From: Asanoa ferruginea | GTDB lineage: Bacteria > Actinomycetota > Actinomycetes > Mycobacteriales > Micromonosporaceae | Length of the DNA stretch: 64,000 bases | Assembly: GCF_003387075.1 (NCBI RefSeq) | Contig: NZ_QUMQ01000001.1 | Span: 6,200,001-6,264,000, forward strand | Direction of reading: 5' to 3' | In this document: one piece after another, positions 8,161 to 15,065 of the stretch | How positions within the stretch are numbered: the stretch's first letter is position 1 | Layout of the letters: each line of letters opens with the position of its first letter | The notes under the pieces: generated by a model | What the model was told of the DNA's origin: nothing | The model's database searches: none | What the model saw: the letters and a program-made list of their open reading frames with translations, nothing else | Position numbers and translations under genes: made by a program

Positions 8161-8864
8161 CCCTCGCCGCGGCGGTGGCCGCCAGCGTTCTCGGCACGCT
8201 GCCGCCCGCCCTGGTCGACGCGCTGCTGGAGCGGGGCGAGACCGTCGACTTCCCGGCGGGCGGCGCGATCTACCGGGAGAGCGCGTCGCCGCGGGCGTGG
8301 CTCGTGGTCGACGGTCTCGTGCGCGTCTACATGACCTCACCGGAAGGGCGCCAGGTCACCGTCCGGTACGCCCGCCCCGGCGACGTGTTGGGGATCGCGG
8401 TCCTGGTCGGCGGCCCGGCCGACGTGGCCGCACAGACGCTGGCCCCGTCGCGCCTGTTCCGGGTCGACGCCGCGACGCTGACCGCCGCCGGGCGCCGCGA
8501 CCCCAGGGTCTCGTGGGCGATCGCCGAAGAGCTGAACCGTCGGTTGTACGACACGCTCCAGCAGACGGCGGTCAACGCGTTCGGTTCGGTGCGCGAGCGG
8601 GTGGCCGCACACCTGCTCGACCTGGCGTCGGCCGAGCAGCGCCCGCAGGGCGGCCTCGTGGCACACGTCACGCAGCAGGAGTTGGCGGACGCCGTCGGCT
8701 CCGTCCGCGAGGTGGTGGCCCGCGTCCTGCGCGACTTCCGCCAGGACGAGTTGGTCGCGACCCGGCCGGACAGCGTGCACATCCTCGACCCGGCCGGGCT
8801 GCATCTGCGGCACTACCAAAGTCACAGACAGCCTGGCGACGTCGGCGAAAGATCAGGTTCGTGA
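8145..8864 (+). CDS. Crp/Fnr-type regulator without a cAMP cassette
   Basis: 239 residues. N-terminal cyclic-nucleotide-binding-like beta barrel (AIYRESASPRAWLVVDGLVRVYM), long dimer helix, and C-terminal winged helix TQQELADAVGSVREVVARVL. The region that normally binds the nucleotide phosphate reads GDVLGIAVLVGGPADVAAQT. It lacks the Glu after the glycine and the Arg-Ser/Thr of a cAMP-binding cassette, so a different ligand, or none, is expected. This contrasts with the two CRP-like proteins at 25.7 and 27.0 kb. The gene starts inside the aldo/keto reductase and its TGA overlaps the next GTG (GTGA), so the three genes are translationally linked. Confidence 0.85.
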   Translation: MGSGLTLAAAVAASVLGTLPPALVDALLERGETVDFPAGGAIYRESASPRAWLVVDGLVRVYMTSPEGRQVTVRYARPGDVLGIAVLVGGPADVAAQTLAPSRLFRVDAATLTAAGRRDPRVSWAIAEELNRRLYDTLQQTAVNAFGSVRERVAAHLLDLASAEQRPQGGLVAHVTQQELADAVGSVREVVARVLRDFRQDELVATRPDSVHILDPAGLHLRHYQSHRQPGDVGERSGS

Positions 8865-9292
8865 ACTTCACCAACACCATCACGATCAACCGCCCGCCGG
8901 CCGAGGTCTTCGCCTTCCTCGCTGACCTGGAGAACTTGCCGCGCTGGAACTACGCGCTCAGCGAGACCCGGAAGATCTCCGAGGGGCCGGTCGGCGTCGG
9001 CGCGCGCTATCTGCAGACGAGGACGCTGCCCAGCCGCAGCGAGGAGACGCTCGAGGTGACGGCGTTCGAGCCCGACCGCCTGCTGGCGCTCCGCGGGCCG
9101 CTCGGGCCCTTCGAGTCCGAGGTCAGCTATGTGCTGACGGCGGCCGGGAGCGGCACCACCCTGTCCAACACCATGGACCTGCGCCCGACCGGCGCGGCCC
9201 GGCTGATCGCGCCGCTGGCTGGCTCGCGCGTCAAGTCGGCGGTGGCCGCCAACCTCGATGCCCTGAAGCAACTCCTCGAGCACCGCGTCTGA
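8861..9292 (+). CDS. SRPBCC-fold protein (polyketide cyclase/dehydrase-like)
   Basis: 143 residues from a GTG at 8861 that overlaps the stop of the CRP-like gene. The pattern TITINRPPAEVFAFLADLENLPRWN is the classic START/SRPBCC N-terminus. The helix-grip fold follows, with GVGARYLQTRTLP, EVTAFEPDRLLALRG, and a long C-terminal helix VKSAVAANLDALKQLLE that closes the hydrophobic cavity. These proteins bind lipophilic ligands; many have no known reaction. No motif allows a substrate to be named. The coupling to a CRP-like regulator and a reductase suggests a small-molecule handling unit (inference). Confidence 0.85.
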   Translation: MNFTNTITINRPPAEVFAFLADLENLPRWNYALSETRKISEGPVGVGARYLQTRTLPSRSEETLEVTAFEPDRLLALRGPLGPFESEVSYVLTAAGSGTTLSNTMDLRPTGAARLIAPLAGSRVKSAVAANLDALKQLLEHRV

Positions 9293-9397
9293 GGCACGCT
9301 TTCTTCTCCCGCACCGCGACATTCACGCAACCCGCTGTGGTGTTCGCACGTGTTCGGATCGTCGCCCACGAGGGTGGCACCACGGGAGGAAGGAAAC

Positions 9398-9940
9398 GTG
9401 ACTCTAGTGATGACCGCAGCCGCGGCTGCAGGTGGCGCCTCAGCCACGTATGACCAGGTCGACTTCGACGATTTCTACGCGGCGAAGTTCGACGTTCTCC
9501 GGTCGCAGCTCTACGCGTACCTCGGTGACCGGGCCGAGGCGCAGGACCTGGTCCAGGAGGCCTTCTGCCGTGCCTACAGCAGATGGGCCAAGATCCGGAA
9601 GTACGACGACCCCTACGCCTGGGTTCGCCGGGTCGCCTGGAATCTGGCCACCAGCCGGCTGCGGCGGCAGAAGACGTTCACCACGTTCCTGCGCCGCCAG
9701 CGGGAAGAGCATCACGACGGCCCGTCGCCGGATCGGGTGGCGCTGGTCGCGGCCTTGGCGAAGATACCGCCGAAGCTGCGCCGGGCCGTCGTTCTGCACT
9801 ACCTCGGGCAACTGTCGGTCGCGGAGATCGCGGCGCAGGAAGAGGTGCCCGAGGGCACCGTCAAAAGTTGGCTCAGCCGCGGGCGCACCGCCCTCGCCGA
9901 GCACCTCACGGATGACCGGAAAGGAGAATCACATGTCTGA
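9398..9940 (+). CDS. SigE-family ECF RNA polymerase sigma factor
   Basis: 180 residues from a GTG at 9398 behind a strong ribosome site (GGGAGGAAGG, 9384-9393). Region 2 is FDDFYAAKFDVLRSQLYAYL with DLVQEAFCRAYSRW; region 4 is LSVAEIAAQEEVPEGTVKSWL followed by SRGRTAL. This is the SigE-type ECF group of actinomycetes (two-domain, ~170-180 aa). A GCAACC element at 9327 and CGTGTT at 9349, 16 bp apart, could be an autoregulated ECF-type promoter, but the match is loose. The last codons overlap the next gene by 8 bp, which encodes a membrane protein that is the likely anti-sigma or sensor partner. Confidence 0.9.
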   Translation: MTLVMTAAAAAGGASATYDQVDFDDFYAAKFDVLRSQLYAYLGDRAEAQDLVQEAFCRAYSRWAKIRKYDDPYAWVRRVAWNLATSRLRRQKTFTTFLRRQREEHHDGPSPDRVALVAALAKIPPKLRRAVVLHYLGQLSVAEIAAQEEVPEGTVKSWLSRGRTALAEHLTDDRKGESHV

Positions 9941-11198
9941 CGAGCTGGACAACCTCATCCACGGCGCGTTCACCGAGTTCGACGCGACCGAGCGATCCTC
10001 CCACCTGCCCACTCCGGGTGCGGGCGCGGTTCGTCACACCGTGGCTTTCCGCCGGAAAGCCCGCCTCACGACCTTCAGCGTGGTCGGCGCGTTGCTCATC
10101 GCCGTGCCGATCGCGGCCTACGCGGCCAACCCACGCGGCAACAACTCGCCGCCCGAGCTGGCGGGCTCCGCCAGTCCGACGGCGCCGGCCGGCCCGACCG
10201 CAACGGCCAGGCCGACTCCGTCGCACACCCCGCCGACGACCGTGGTCCCGCCGGCCGATGTGCGCAATACCACCCTCAACCTCCCGGCGTTTCCGGGCCT
10301 CGAAAACCAGTGCTCGGCGAAGGGGAAGAAGAAGTTCGTCAACGGCAAAGCGACGACGCAGAAGGCCGAGCTGACCATCGGGGAGCTGCGGCCCGTCACG
10401 GCCGACCTCGACGGCGTGCCGGGCGACGAGCTGCTCACCACCATCTCGTGCCAAAACGACGGGTCGGTGCACCCCACCCAGTTGCTGGCTCTCAAGGTCG
10501 CCCCGAACGGCGAACTGACGCCAATGGGGTACGTCGTCAACTCGCCCGACGCCGCCAACATGACCGCGGAGTTCTCCCGCGCGGCCATCACCGTCAAGAA
10601 CGGCGTCGTCCGGCTGGTCGTCTACGGGGTGTATCAGAGCGACGGGTGGATGCCCTGCGACCGACAGGTGCGCGGCTACGGCTTCCACGATGGCGCCTTC
10701 CGGCAGGTTGACGGGCCGACCAGGTTCCGCAAGCCGTCGAAGGACTTCCGCAAGATCGATTTCCGCAACACGGGCTTTCTCATGGGTGTCGCCAACTCCG
10801 ACGGATCCGGCAACCTCTACTGCGTGACGACGGTGAACGGCGCCGGTGAGGCCGACATCTACGACGCCGACTCCACCAAGGACCGGACCCACTACACCAT
10901 CACCATCGGGGACGTGTCGTTCTACGAGGCCCGCGACGGCCTGGTGACCTTCGCCGTCCTCACGCTGCGGTCGCCCTCGGGCAAGGTCTCACAGACCCTG
11001 CAATCCTTCAGGCAGGACGGGGACTACCCGCTCGGCCAACCGATTCTCCGCTCGGGCACCGCCGGAGTCAGCCGCATCGACAAGGCCGAGGTCCACGGAG
11101 ACCTCGTCCAGGTGACCGTCAGAACCAGCAGCGGCCAGCAGGTGTGGTCATATCGTCCCAACGGCGTCGGCAGCCCCTGGCAACGAGTCACTTCCTAG
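9933..11198 (+). CDS. Membrane-anchored partner of the SigE-type sigma factor
   Basis: 421 residues, ATG at 9933 behind AAGGAG. Short cytoplasmic N-terminus (MSDELDNLIHGAFTEFDATE), one transmembrane helix at about 46-66 (TTFSVVGALLIAVPIAAYAA), a Pro/Thr-rich linker at ~70-105, then a ~310-residue extracellular domain with paired cysteines and repeated beta-strand stretches (TADLDGVPGDELLTTISC, VVYGVYQSDGWMPC). The topology matches the second gene of actinomycete SigE-type operons, whose product is often an anti-sigma factor, although no zinc-binding anti-sigma motif is visible. Tight overlap with the sigma gene supports a shared signalling role. The outer domain is of no family I recognise. 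Confidence 0.75.
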   Translation: MSDELDNLIHGAFTEFDATERSSHLPTPGAGAVRHTVAFRRKARLTTFSVVGALLIAVPIAAYAANPRGNNSPPELAGSASPTAPAGPTATARPTPSHTPPTTVVPPADVRNTTLNLPAFPGLENQCSAKGKKKFVNGKATTQKAELTIGELRPVTADLDGVPGDELLTTISCQNDGSVHPTQLLALKVAPNGELTPMGYVVNSPDAANMTAEFSRAAITVKNGVVRLVVYGVYQSDGWMPCDRQVRGYGFHDGAFRQVDGPTRFRKPSKDFRKIDFRNTGFLMGVANSDGSGNLYCVTTVNGAGEADIYDADSTKDRTHYTITIGDVSFYEARDGLVTFAVLTLRSPSGKVSQTLQSFRQDGDYPLGQPILRSGTAGVSRIDKAEVHGDLVQVTVRTSSGQQVWSYRPNGVGSPWQRVTS

Positions 11199-11207
11199 GA
11201 AGCGCCG

Positions 11208-11230
11208 GGCCCGCCCGAACAGGGCGGGCC
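11208..11230. terminator. Hairpin between convergent genes
   Basis: Perfect 9-bp stem GGCCCGCCC/GGGCGGGCC with a 5-nt loop (GAACA), just after the sigma-partner gene and ending at the stop codon of the convergent serpin gene. No long T tract follows on either strand. It could stop transcription in both directions. Confidence 0.6.
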
Positions 11231-12441
11231 TAGTCGTCGTCGAGCACGAGCTTGCCGGAGTCGTCGACGCGCAGGCGGACCGTCTGGTGGCGGGGCATGA
11301 CGAACTTCTCCAACTCGGCCACCCAGCCGGCGACGAGCACCAGGCCCGAGGCGCGGTGCCGGGCCACGAACCCGAACGGCCGCTCGATGGTGAAGAGCAG
11401 GTCGCGCTTGTGCGGCGGGATCCCGGCACCGCCGACCATGTTGACGTGGGTCACCGCGGCCGCCTCGAAGCCGAGCGCCGTGAACGCGGCGGTCACATCC
11501 TGGCGGGCCACCGCGACCGCGAGCGGGAAGTCGCTGATACCCGGGAACCACCCGCGGCGGTCATCGCTGACCGCGCGTAGGCCGAACAGCTCCGCCGTCT
11601 CGAGCAGGTCGTGTCCGCCCCGCACAGTGAACCGTGGCACGCCGGTGTGCAGTTGCCGCTCGCGGCGATAGCTCCCGGACAGGGTCAGGCCCGGCGCCGT
11701 GTGGTCCTCGGTGAACTGGGATCCGAGCACCGCCGGCGCCGTGTCGCTGTCGATGGCGACCCCGGCCGCGAGGACCGCTCCCGCCGGCGCTTCGGGCGTG
11801 CCCAGCACCAGGTCGACTCCGATGCCGTTGTCGCCCTCGACGCTCAGCACGGAGATCGGGCCGGACGCGGTGTCGTAAACCGCGAGCTGGTCAAGGTCGG
11901 TGCCGGACCGCCACAACGCGTGCATCGACTGCCCGGCCCACGGACCCGTGCGCACCGGGAGCGTTCCGTCCTCGAACGGCTCCTTCCAGGTGGTGCGCAC
12001 CGTCAGCGCCGTCGCGAGCACCAGCAGCGTCTCCGTTCCGACGGGCGCCGCCATCCCGTCCAGCAGGCCGCCGGTCTGCTCGCGCACCCACGCGTCAAGC
12101 GCGCCCACGGCCAGCACCCCGACCGACCCCGCGGGCAAGGTCTGCCGCCACTCGTCGCGCAGCGGCACATCAGACCGCGCCCACAGCCCGACCGCCGCCC
12201 GCAGACCTGGTTCGGACCGCAACAACCGGATCAGCCCGGTCGCGGCCTCCTGGGCGTCCTTCGGATCCATGCCGACGGCGGCCGCCAACTCCTCGCGACC
12301 AGCGCCGTCGGCGGCCCAGGCCAGGTAGGCCAGCAGCGGCCACACCCCGGCACCGGACAACGCCGTGGTGTGGCCGTCGCCCACGGTGGCCGCCCACCGT
12401 GCCGTCAGCGCGTTCGCCCGCGCCACCGCCGTCTCGATCAT
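11230..12441 (-). CDS. Serpin-family protein
   Basis: 403 residues, ATG at 12441 behind AGAAGGAG. Serpin hallmarks: an early helix segment ALTARWAATVGDGHTTALSGAGVWPLLAYLA, the TVRTTWKEPFEDGT strand, and the C-terminal block TAAFTALGFEAAAVTHVN followed by FTIERPFGFVARHRASGLVLVAGWV. No signal peptide is seen, so it would act in the cytoplasm. Bacterial serpins usually trap serine proteases, but the reactive-centre loop before the FxIxRPF block is short here and lacks a clear small-residue hinge, so inhibition is uncertain. Its start overlaps the stop of the adenosine-deaminase-like gene (ATGA). That pairing has no obvious explanation. Confidence 0.78.
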   Translation of the reverse strand: MIETAVARANALTARWAATVGDGHTTALSGAGVWPLLAYLAWAADGAGREELAAAVGMDPKDAQEAATGLIRLLRSEPGLRAAVGLWARSDVPLRDEWRQTLPAGSVGVLAVGALDAWVREQTGGLLDGMAAPVGTETLLVLATALTVRTTWKEPFEDGTLPVRTGPWAGQSMHALWRSGTDLDQLAVYDTASGPISVLSVEGDNGIGVDLVLGTPEAPAGAVLAAGVAIDSDTAPAVLGSQFTEDHTAPGLTLSGSYRRERQLHTGVPRFTVRGGHDLLETAELFGLRAVSDDRRGWFPGISDFPLAVAVARQDVTAAFTALGFEAAAVTHVNMVGGAGIPPHKRDLLFTIERPFGFVARHRASGLVLVAGWVAELEKFVMPRHQTVRLRVDDSGKLVLDDD

Positions 12442-13403
12442 GCCGGAATCTCCTTCTCCCACGCCGTGATGTCGGTAAGCAACTCGTCCCGCACGGCGGG
12501 CGGGGCGGCGCTCGCGATGACCGCGCACCGGGCCAGATCCGCCTGCTCCGCCGGGTCGGTAGTGACCAGCGTGTATTGGCTCGCCAGGTCCGAGCCGAAC
12601 AGCAGCGGGTCGTCGGTGCCGAGCGCGACCAGCACCCCCGCCGCGCGCAGCTCGCGGATCGGCAGGTCCGCGATCGCCGCGACGCCCAGCGGGGGATAGG
12701 AGGTCGGGCAGATCTCCAGCGCGACACCGCGCGCGGCGAGCAGATCGCGGGTCGCCGGGTCACGCATCGCGGCCAGGCCGTGCCCGATCCGGTGTGCGCC
12801 GAGCAGCGTGACGCAGTCGGCGACGTGCGACGCCGGTGTGTAGAACCCACCGTGCGGCACCACCTTGAGCCCGGCCTCGGCGGCGAGCCGGCAGGCCGGG
12901 ACCACGTCGGCCACCCGGCCCAGCCGCTCGTCATTGGACAGACCGAAACCCACCACACCGCGACCGGCGTACGACGCGGCCAGCGTCGCCAACCGCAGGG
13001 CGTGCTCCGGCGGTGCCGCCCAACTCGCCGCGACGATCAGACCGACCGGGATCGGTGCACGGGCCGCACCCGCCAGGGCCGCCTCGACCGCACCGGCCAG
13101 GCTGCCGGCCACCGGGGCGTACGACGTCGGGTCGATCTGTAGCTCGATCCACTCGGCGCCGCACGCGGCGTCGTCGGTCGCCGCCTCGACCACCACCCGC
13201 TCGATGTCGGCCGGCCCGCGGATCGCGGCGCGGGCCAGGTCGTAGCGCTGCTGGAAGGCCGGCCACTCGTGCACCGTGTCAGCGGTGAACGGCGGCGGCA
13301 ACGGCAGGCCGCCGCGCGCCGCGAGCTCGGCCAGGGTCGCCGGGCGCATCGCACCCGTGAGATGCAGATGCAGGTTGGTCTTGGGTAGCGTCGCGGCTGT
13401 CAC
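12438..13403 (-). CDS. Adenosine-deaminase family protein lacking the catalytic glutamate
   Basis: 321 residues. Zinc ligands of the amidohydrolase barrel are present: H12 and H14 (NLHLHLTG), H184 in VVPHGGFYT, and the Asp pair in LGTDDPLLF; HRIGHGL and CPTSYPP also match. Adenosine deaminases carry HAGE or HGGE, whose Glu protonates purine N1. Here F187 takes that place (HGGF). The protein is therefore either a deaminase with an altered mechanism or substrate, or a metal-binding non-deaminase. It is translationally coupled to the serpin gene downstream and divergent from an aldehyde dehydrogenase 22 bp away. Family membership is secure, activity is not. Confidence 0.85.
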   Translation of the reverse strand: MTAATLPKTNLHLHLTGAMRPATLAELAARGGLPLPPPFTADTVHEWPAFQQRYDLARAAIRGPADIERVVVEAATDDAACGAEWIELQIDPTSYAPVAGSLAGAVEAALAGAARAPIPVGLIVAASWAAPPEHALRLATLAASYAGRGVVGFGLSNDERLGRVADVVPACRLAAEAGLKVVPHGGFYTPASHVADCVTLLGAHRIGHGLAAMRDPATRDLLAARGVALEICPTSYPPLGVAAIADLPIRELRAAGVLVALGTDDPLLFGSDLASQYTLVTTDPAEQADLARCAVIASAAPPAVRDELLTDITAWEKEIPA

Positions 13404-13425
13404 CCCGGAAGACTACGGAGGCCTC

Positions 13426-14766
13426 GTGTCAGTCGAGAGCAGCAGAGTTGTCGAGAGCAGCACCGCCGCGGCCGCGGCCGTCGCGGGCGAGCTCGCCACC
13501 TGGTCCGGCGCCCGCCGCCGCGACGTCCTGCACGCCGCGGCCGACGCGCTCGCCGGCGCCGCCGACCCGATCATCGAGGCCGCGGCCGCCGAGACGGGGC
13601 TGACCCGACAGCGGCTCGAGGGCGAGATGGCCCGCACCACCGGCCAACTCCGGTTGCTCGGCGACTTCGTGGCCGACGGCCGTGACCGCCCGGTGGTCCG
13701 CTCCGCCGGTGCCGCCCCCGGCGGCGGCGACATCGTCGCGGTGCGGGTGCCGATCGGGCCGGTCGCGGTCTTCGCCGCCTCCAACTTCCCGCTCGCGTTC
13801 GGCGTGCTCGGCGGCGACACCGCGGCGGCCCTGGCCGCCGGCTGCCCGGTGGTCGCCAAGGCGCACCCGGCCCAGCCCGAGACGGCCCGCCTGATCGCCG
13901 AGGCGGTCACCCCAGCGTTGGGCGCCGCGTTCGCCGTCATCTACGGCGGCGCCGACGTCTCCCTTGACCTGGTCCGCGCGCCGCAGATCCGGGCGGTCGG
14001 CTTCACCGGGTCCGCGGCCGGCGGCCGGGCGCTGATGGACGCGGCGGCCGCGCGCCCCGACCCGATCCCGGTGTACGCCGAGATGGGCGCCCTCAACCCC
14101 GTCTTCGTCTTCCCGTCGGCGCTCGACGACGAGCGCTGGCCGGCCACCCTCGCCGCCGCGGTCACCGGCTCGGCCGGGCAGCTCTGCACCAAGCCCGGCC
14201 TGGTCGTCGTGCCCGACACCGAGGCCGGCGCCGCGTTCGCCGACCGGCTGGCGGCGCAGGTCGCCGGGACCCCGGCGTTCGACCGCATGCTGACGCCCGG
14301 GATGGCCGCCGCGCACGCCGCCTGGCGCGACCGCGCCCCGGCCGCCGAGGGCGCGCCGGACCCGTCTGAGGGCGGCGCCGCGCCGTTCGCGGTCCGCGTC
14401 GCCGGCGCCGACCTCGCCGGCGAGCTGCTCGAAGAGCACTTCGGCCCGGCCGTGGTGATCGCCCGGTCCGATGTGGACGGCTACGGTGGTCTGGCCGGCC
14501 GGCTGGAGGGCAGCCTGACGGCGACGGTGCTGGCCGACGAGCGCGACGACGACGCAGTGCGCGCGCTGTTGCCGGCGCTGGTCGACCGAGCCGGCCGCGT
14601 CATCTACAACGGCGTGCCGACCGGGGTCGCGGTGGTCGACGCGATGCAGCACGGCGGCCCATGGCCGGCCGCGTCGGGAGCGTTCACCTCGGTCGGCACG
14701 GCGGCGGTCGAGCGGTTCCTACGCACGGTGGCGTTGCAGGGCCTGCCGGAGCGCCTCACTCCCTGA
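13426..14766 (+). CDS. Aldehyde dehydrogenase, 2,5-dioxovalerate (alpha-ketoglutaric semialdehyde) type
   Basis: 446 residues from a GTG at 13426 behind GGAGG (13417). Rossmann and cofactor elements: VAVFAASNFPLAFGVLGGD, KAHPAQPETA and VGFTGSAAGGRAL. The catalytic Cys is in GSAGQLCTKPG and the general base Glu in YAEMGALNP. The arrangement with ASNFPLAF and GQLCTKPG is that of NADP-dependent 2,5-dioxovalerate dehydrogenases, which finish the non-phosphorylative breakdown of pentoses and uronic acids to 2-oxoglutarate. Length is shorter than the family's usual ~480-520, with a shortened region after residue 300. Substrate is inference. The gene ends directly at a 26-bp tandem repeat. Confidence 0.82.
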   Translation: MSVESSRVVESSTAAAAAVAGELATWSGARRRDVLHAAADALAGAADPIIEAAAAETGLTRQRLEGEMARTTGQLRLLGDFVADGRDRPVVRSAGAAPGGGDIVAVRVPIGPVAVFAASNFPLAFGVLGGDTAAALAAGCPVVAKAHPAQPETARLIAEAVTPALGAAFAVIYGGADVSLDLVRAPQIRAVGFTGSAAGGRALMDAAAARPDPIPVYAEMGALNPVFVFPSALDDERWPATLAAAVTGSAGQLCTKPGLVVVPDTEAGAAFADRLAAQVAGTPAFDRMLTPGMAAAHAAWRDRAPAAEGAPDPSEGGAAPFAVRVAGADLAGELLEEHFGPAVVIARSDVDGYGGLAGRLEGSLTATVLADERDDDAVRALLPALVDRAGRVIYNGVPTGVAVVDAMQHGGPWPAASGAFTSVGTAAVERFLRTVALQGLPERLTP

Positions 14767-15053
14767 GCGGCCTGTGCCCGCTTACGGCCTGGGCGGCTCG
14801 TGCCCGCTTACGGCTTGGGCGGTTCGTGCCCGCTCATGGCTTGGGCGGTTCGTGCCCGCTCATGGCTTGGGCGGTTCGTGCCCGCTTACGGCCTGGGCGG
14901 CTCGTGCCCGCTTACGGCCTGGGCGGCTCGTGCCCGCTTACGGCCTGGGCGGCTCGTGCCCGCTCTTGCCCGGGCGGCCTGTGCCCGCTTACGGCCTGTG
15001 CGGCCCAGGCCCGCTCACGGCTTGGGCGGCACAGGCCCGCTCACGGCCCGTGA
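14767..15053. repeat. 11-copy 26-bp tandem repeat filling the gap between two gene ends
   Basis: Unit GCGGCTCGTGCCCGCTTACG plus GCCTGG, 26 bp, about 11 copies; the central units are nearly identical and the outer ones degenerate. Each unit contains GGGC and GCCC seven bases apart, able to form small hairpins. Because 26 is not a multiple of 3 and no stop occurs, all three plus-strand frames are open and encode the same peptide in rotation. The array starts just after the dehydrogenase stop and ends before the STAND gene stop; CTCCCTGAG occurs at both borders. There are no spacers, so it is not a CRISPR array. Confidence 0.9.
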
Positions 15054-15065
15054 GGCCCCGGCCGC

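Noticed and set aside
9327-9354. ECF-type promoter before the SigE-family gene
   Set aside because: GCAACC-N16-CGTGTT is only a loose match; mentioned in the gene entry, not listed as a feature.
14767-15053. Possible CRISPR array
   Set aside because: Units are directly adjacent with no spacers, units vary gradually, and no cas genes are present.
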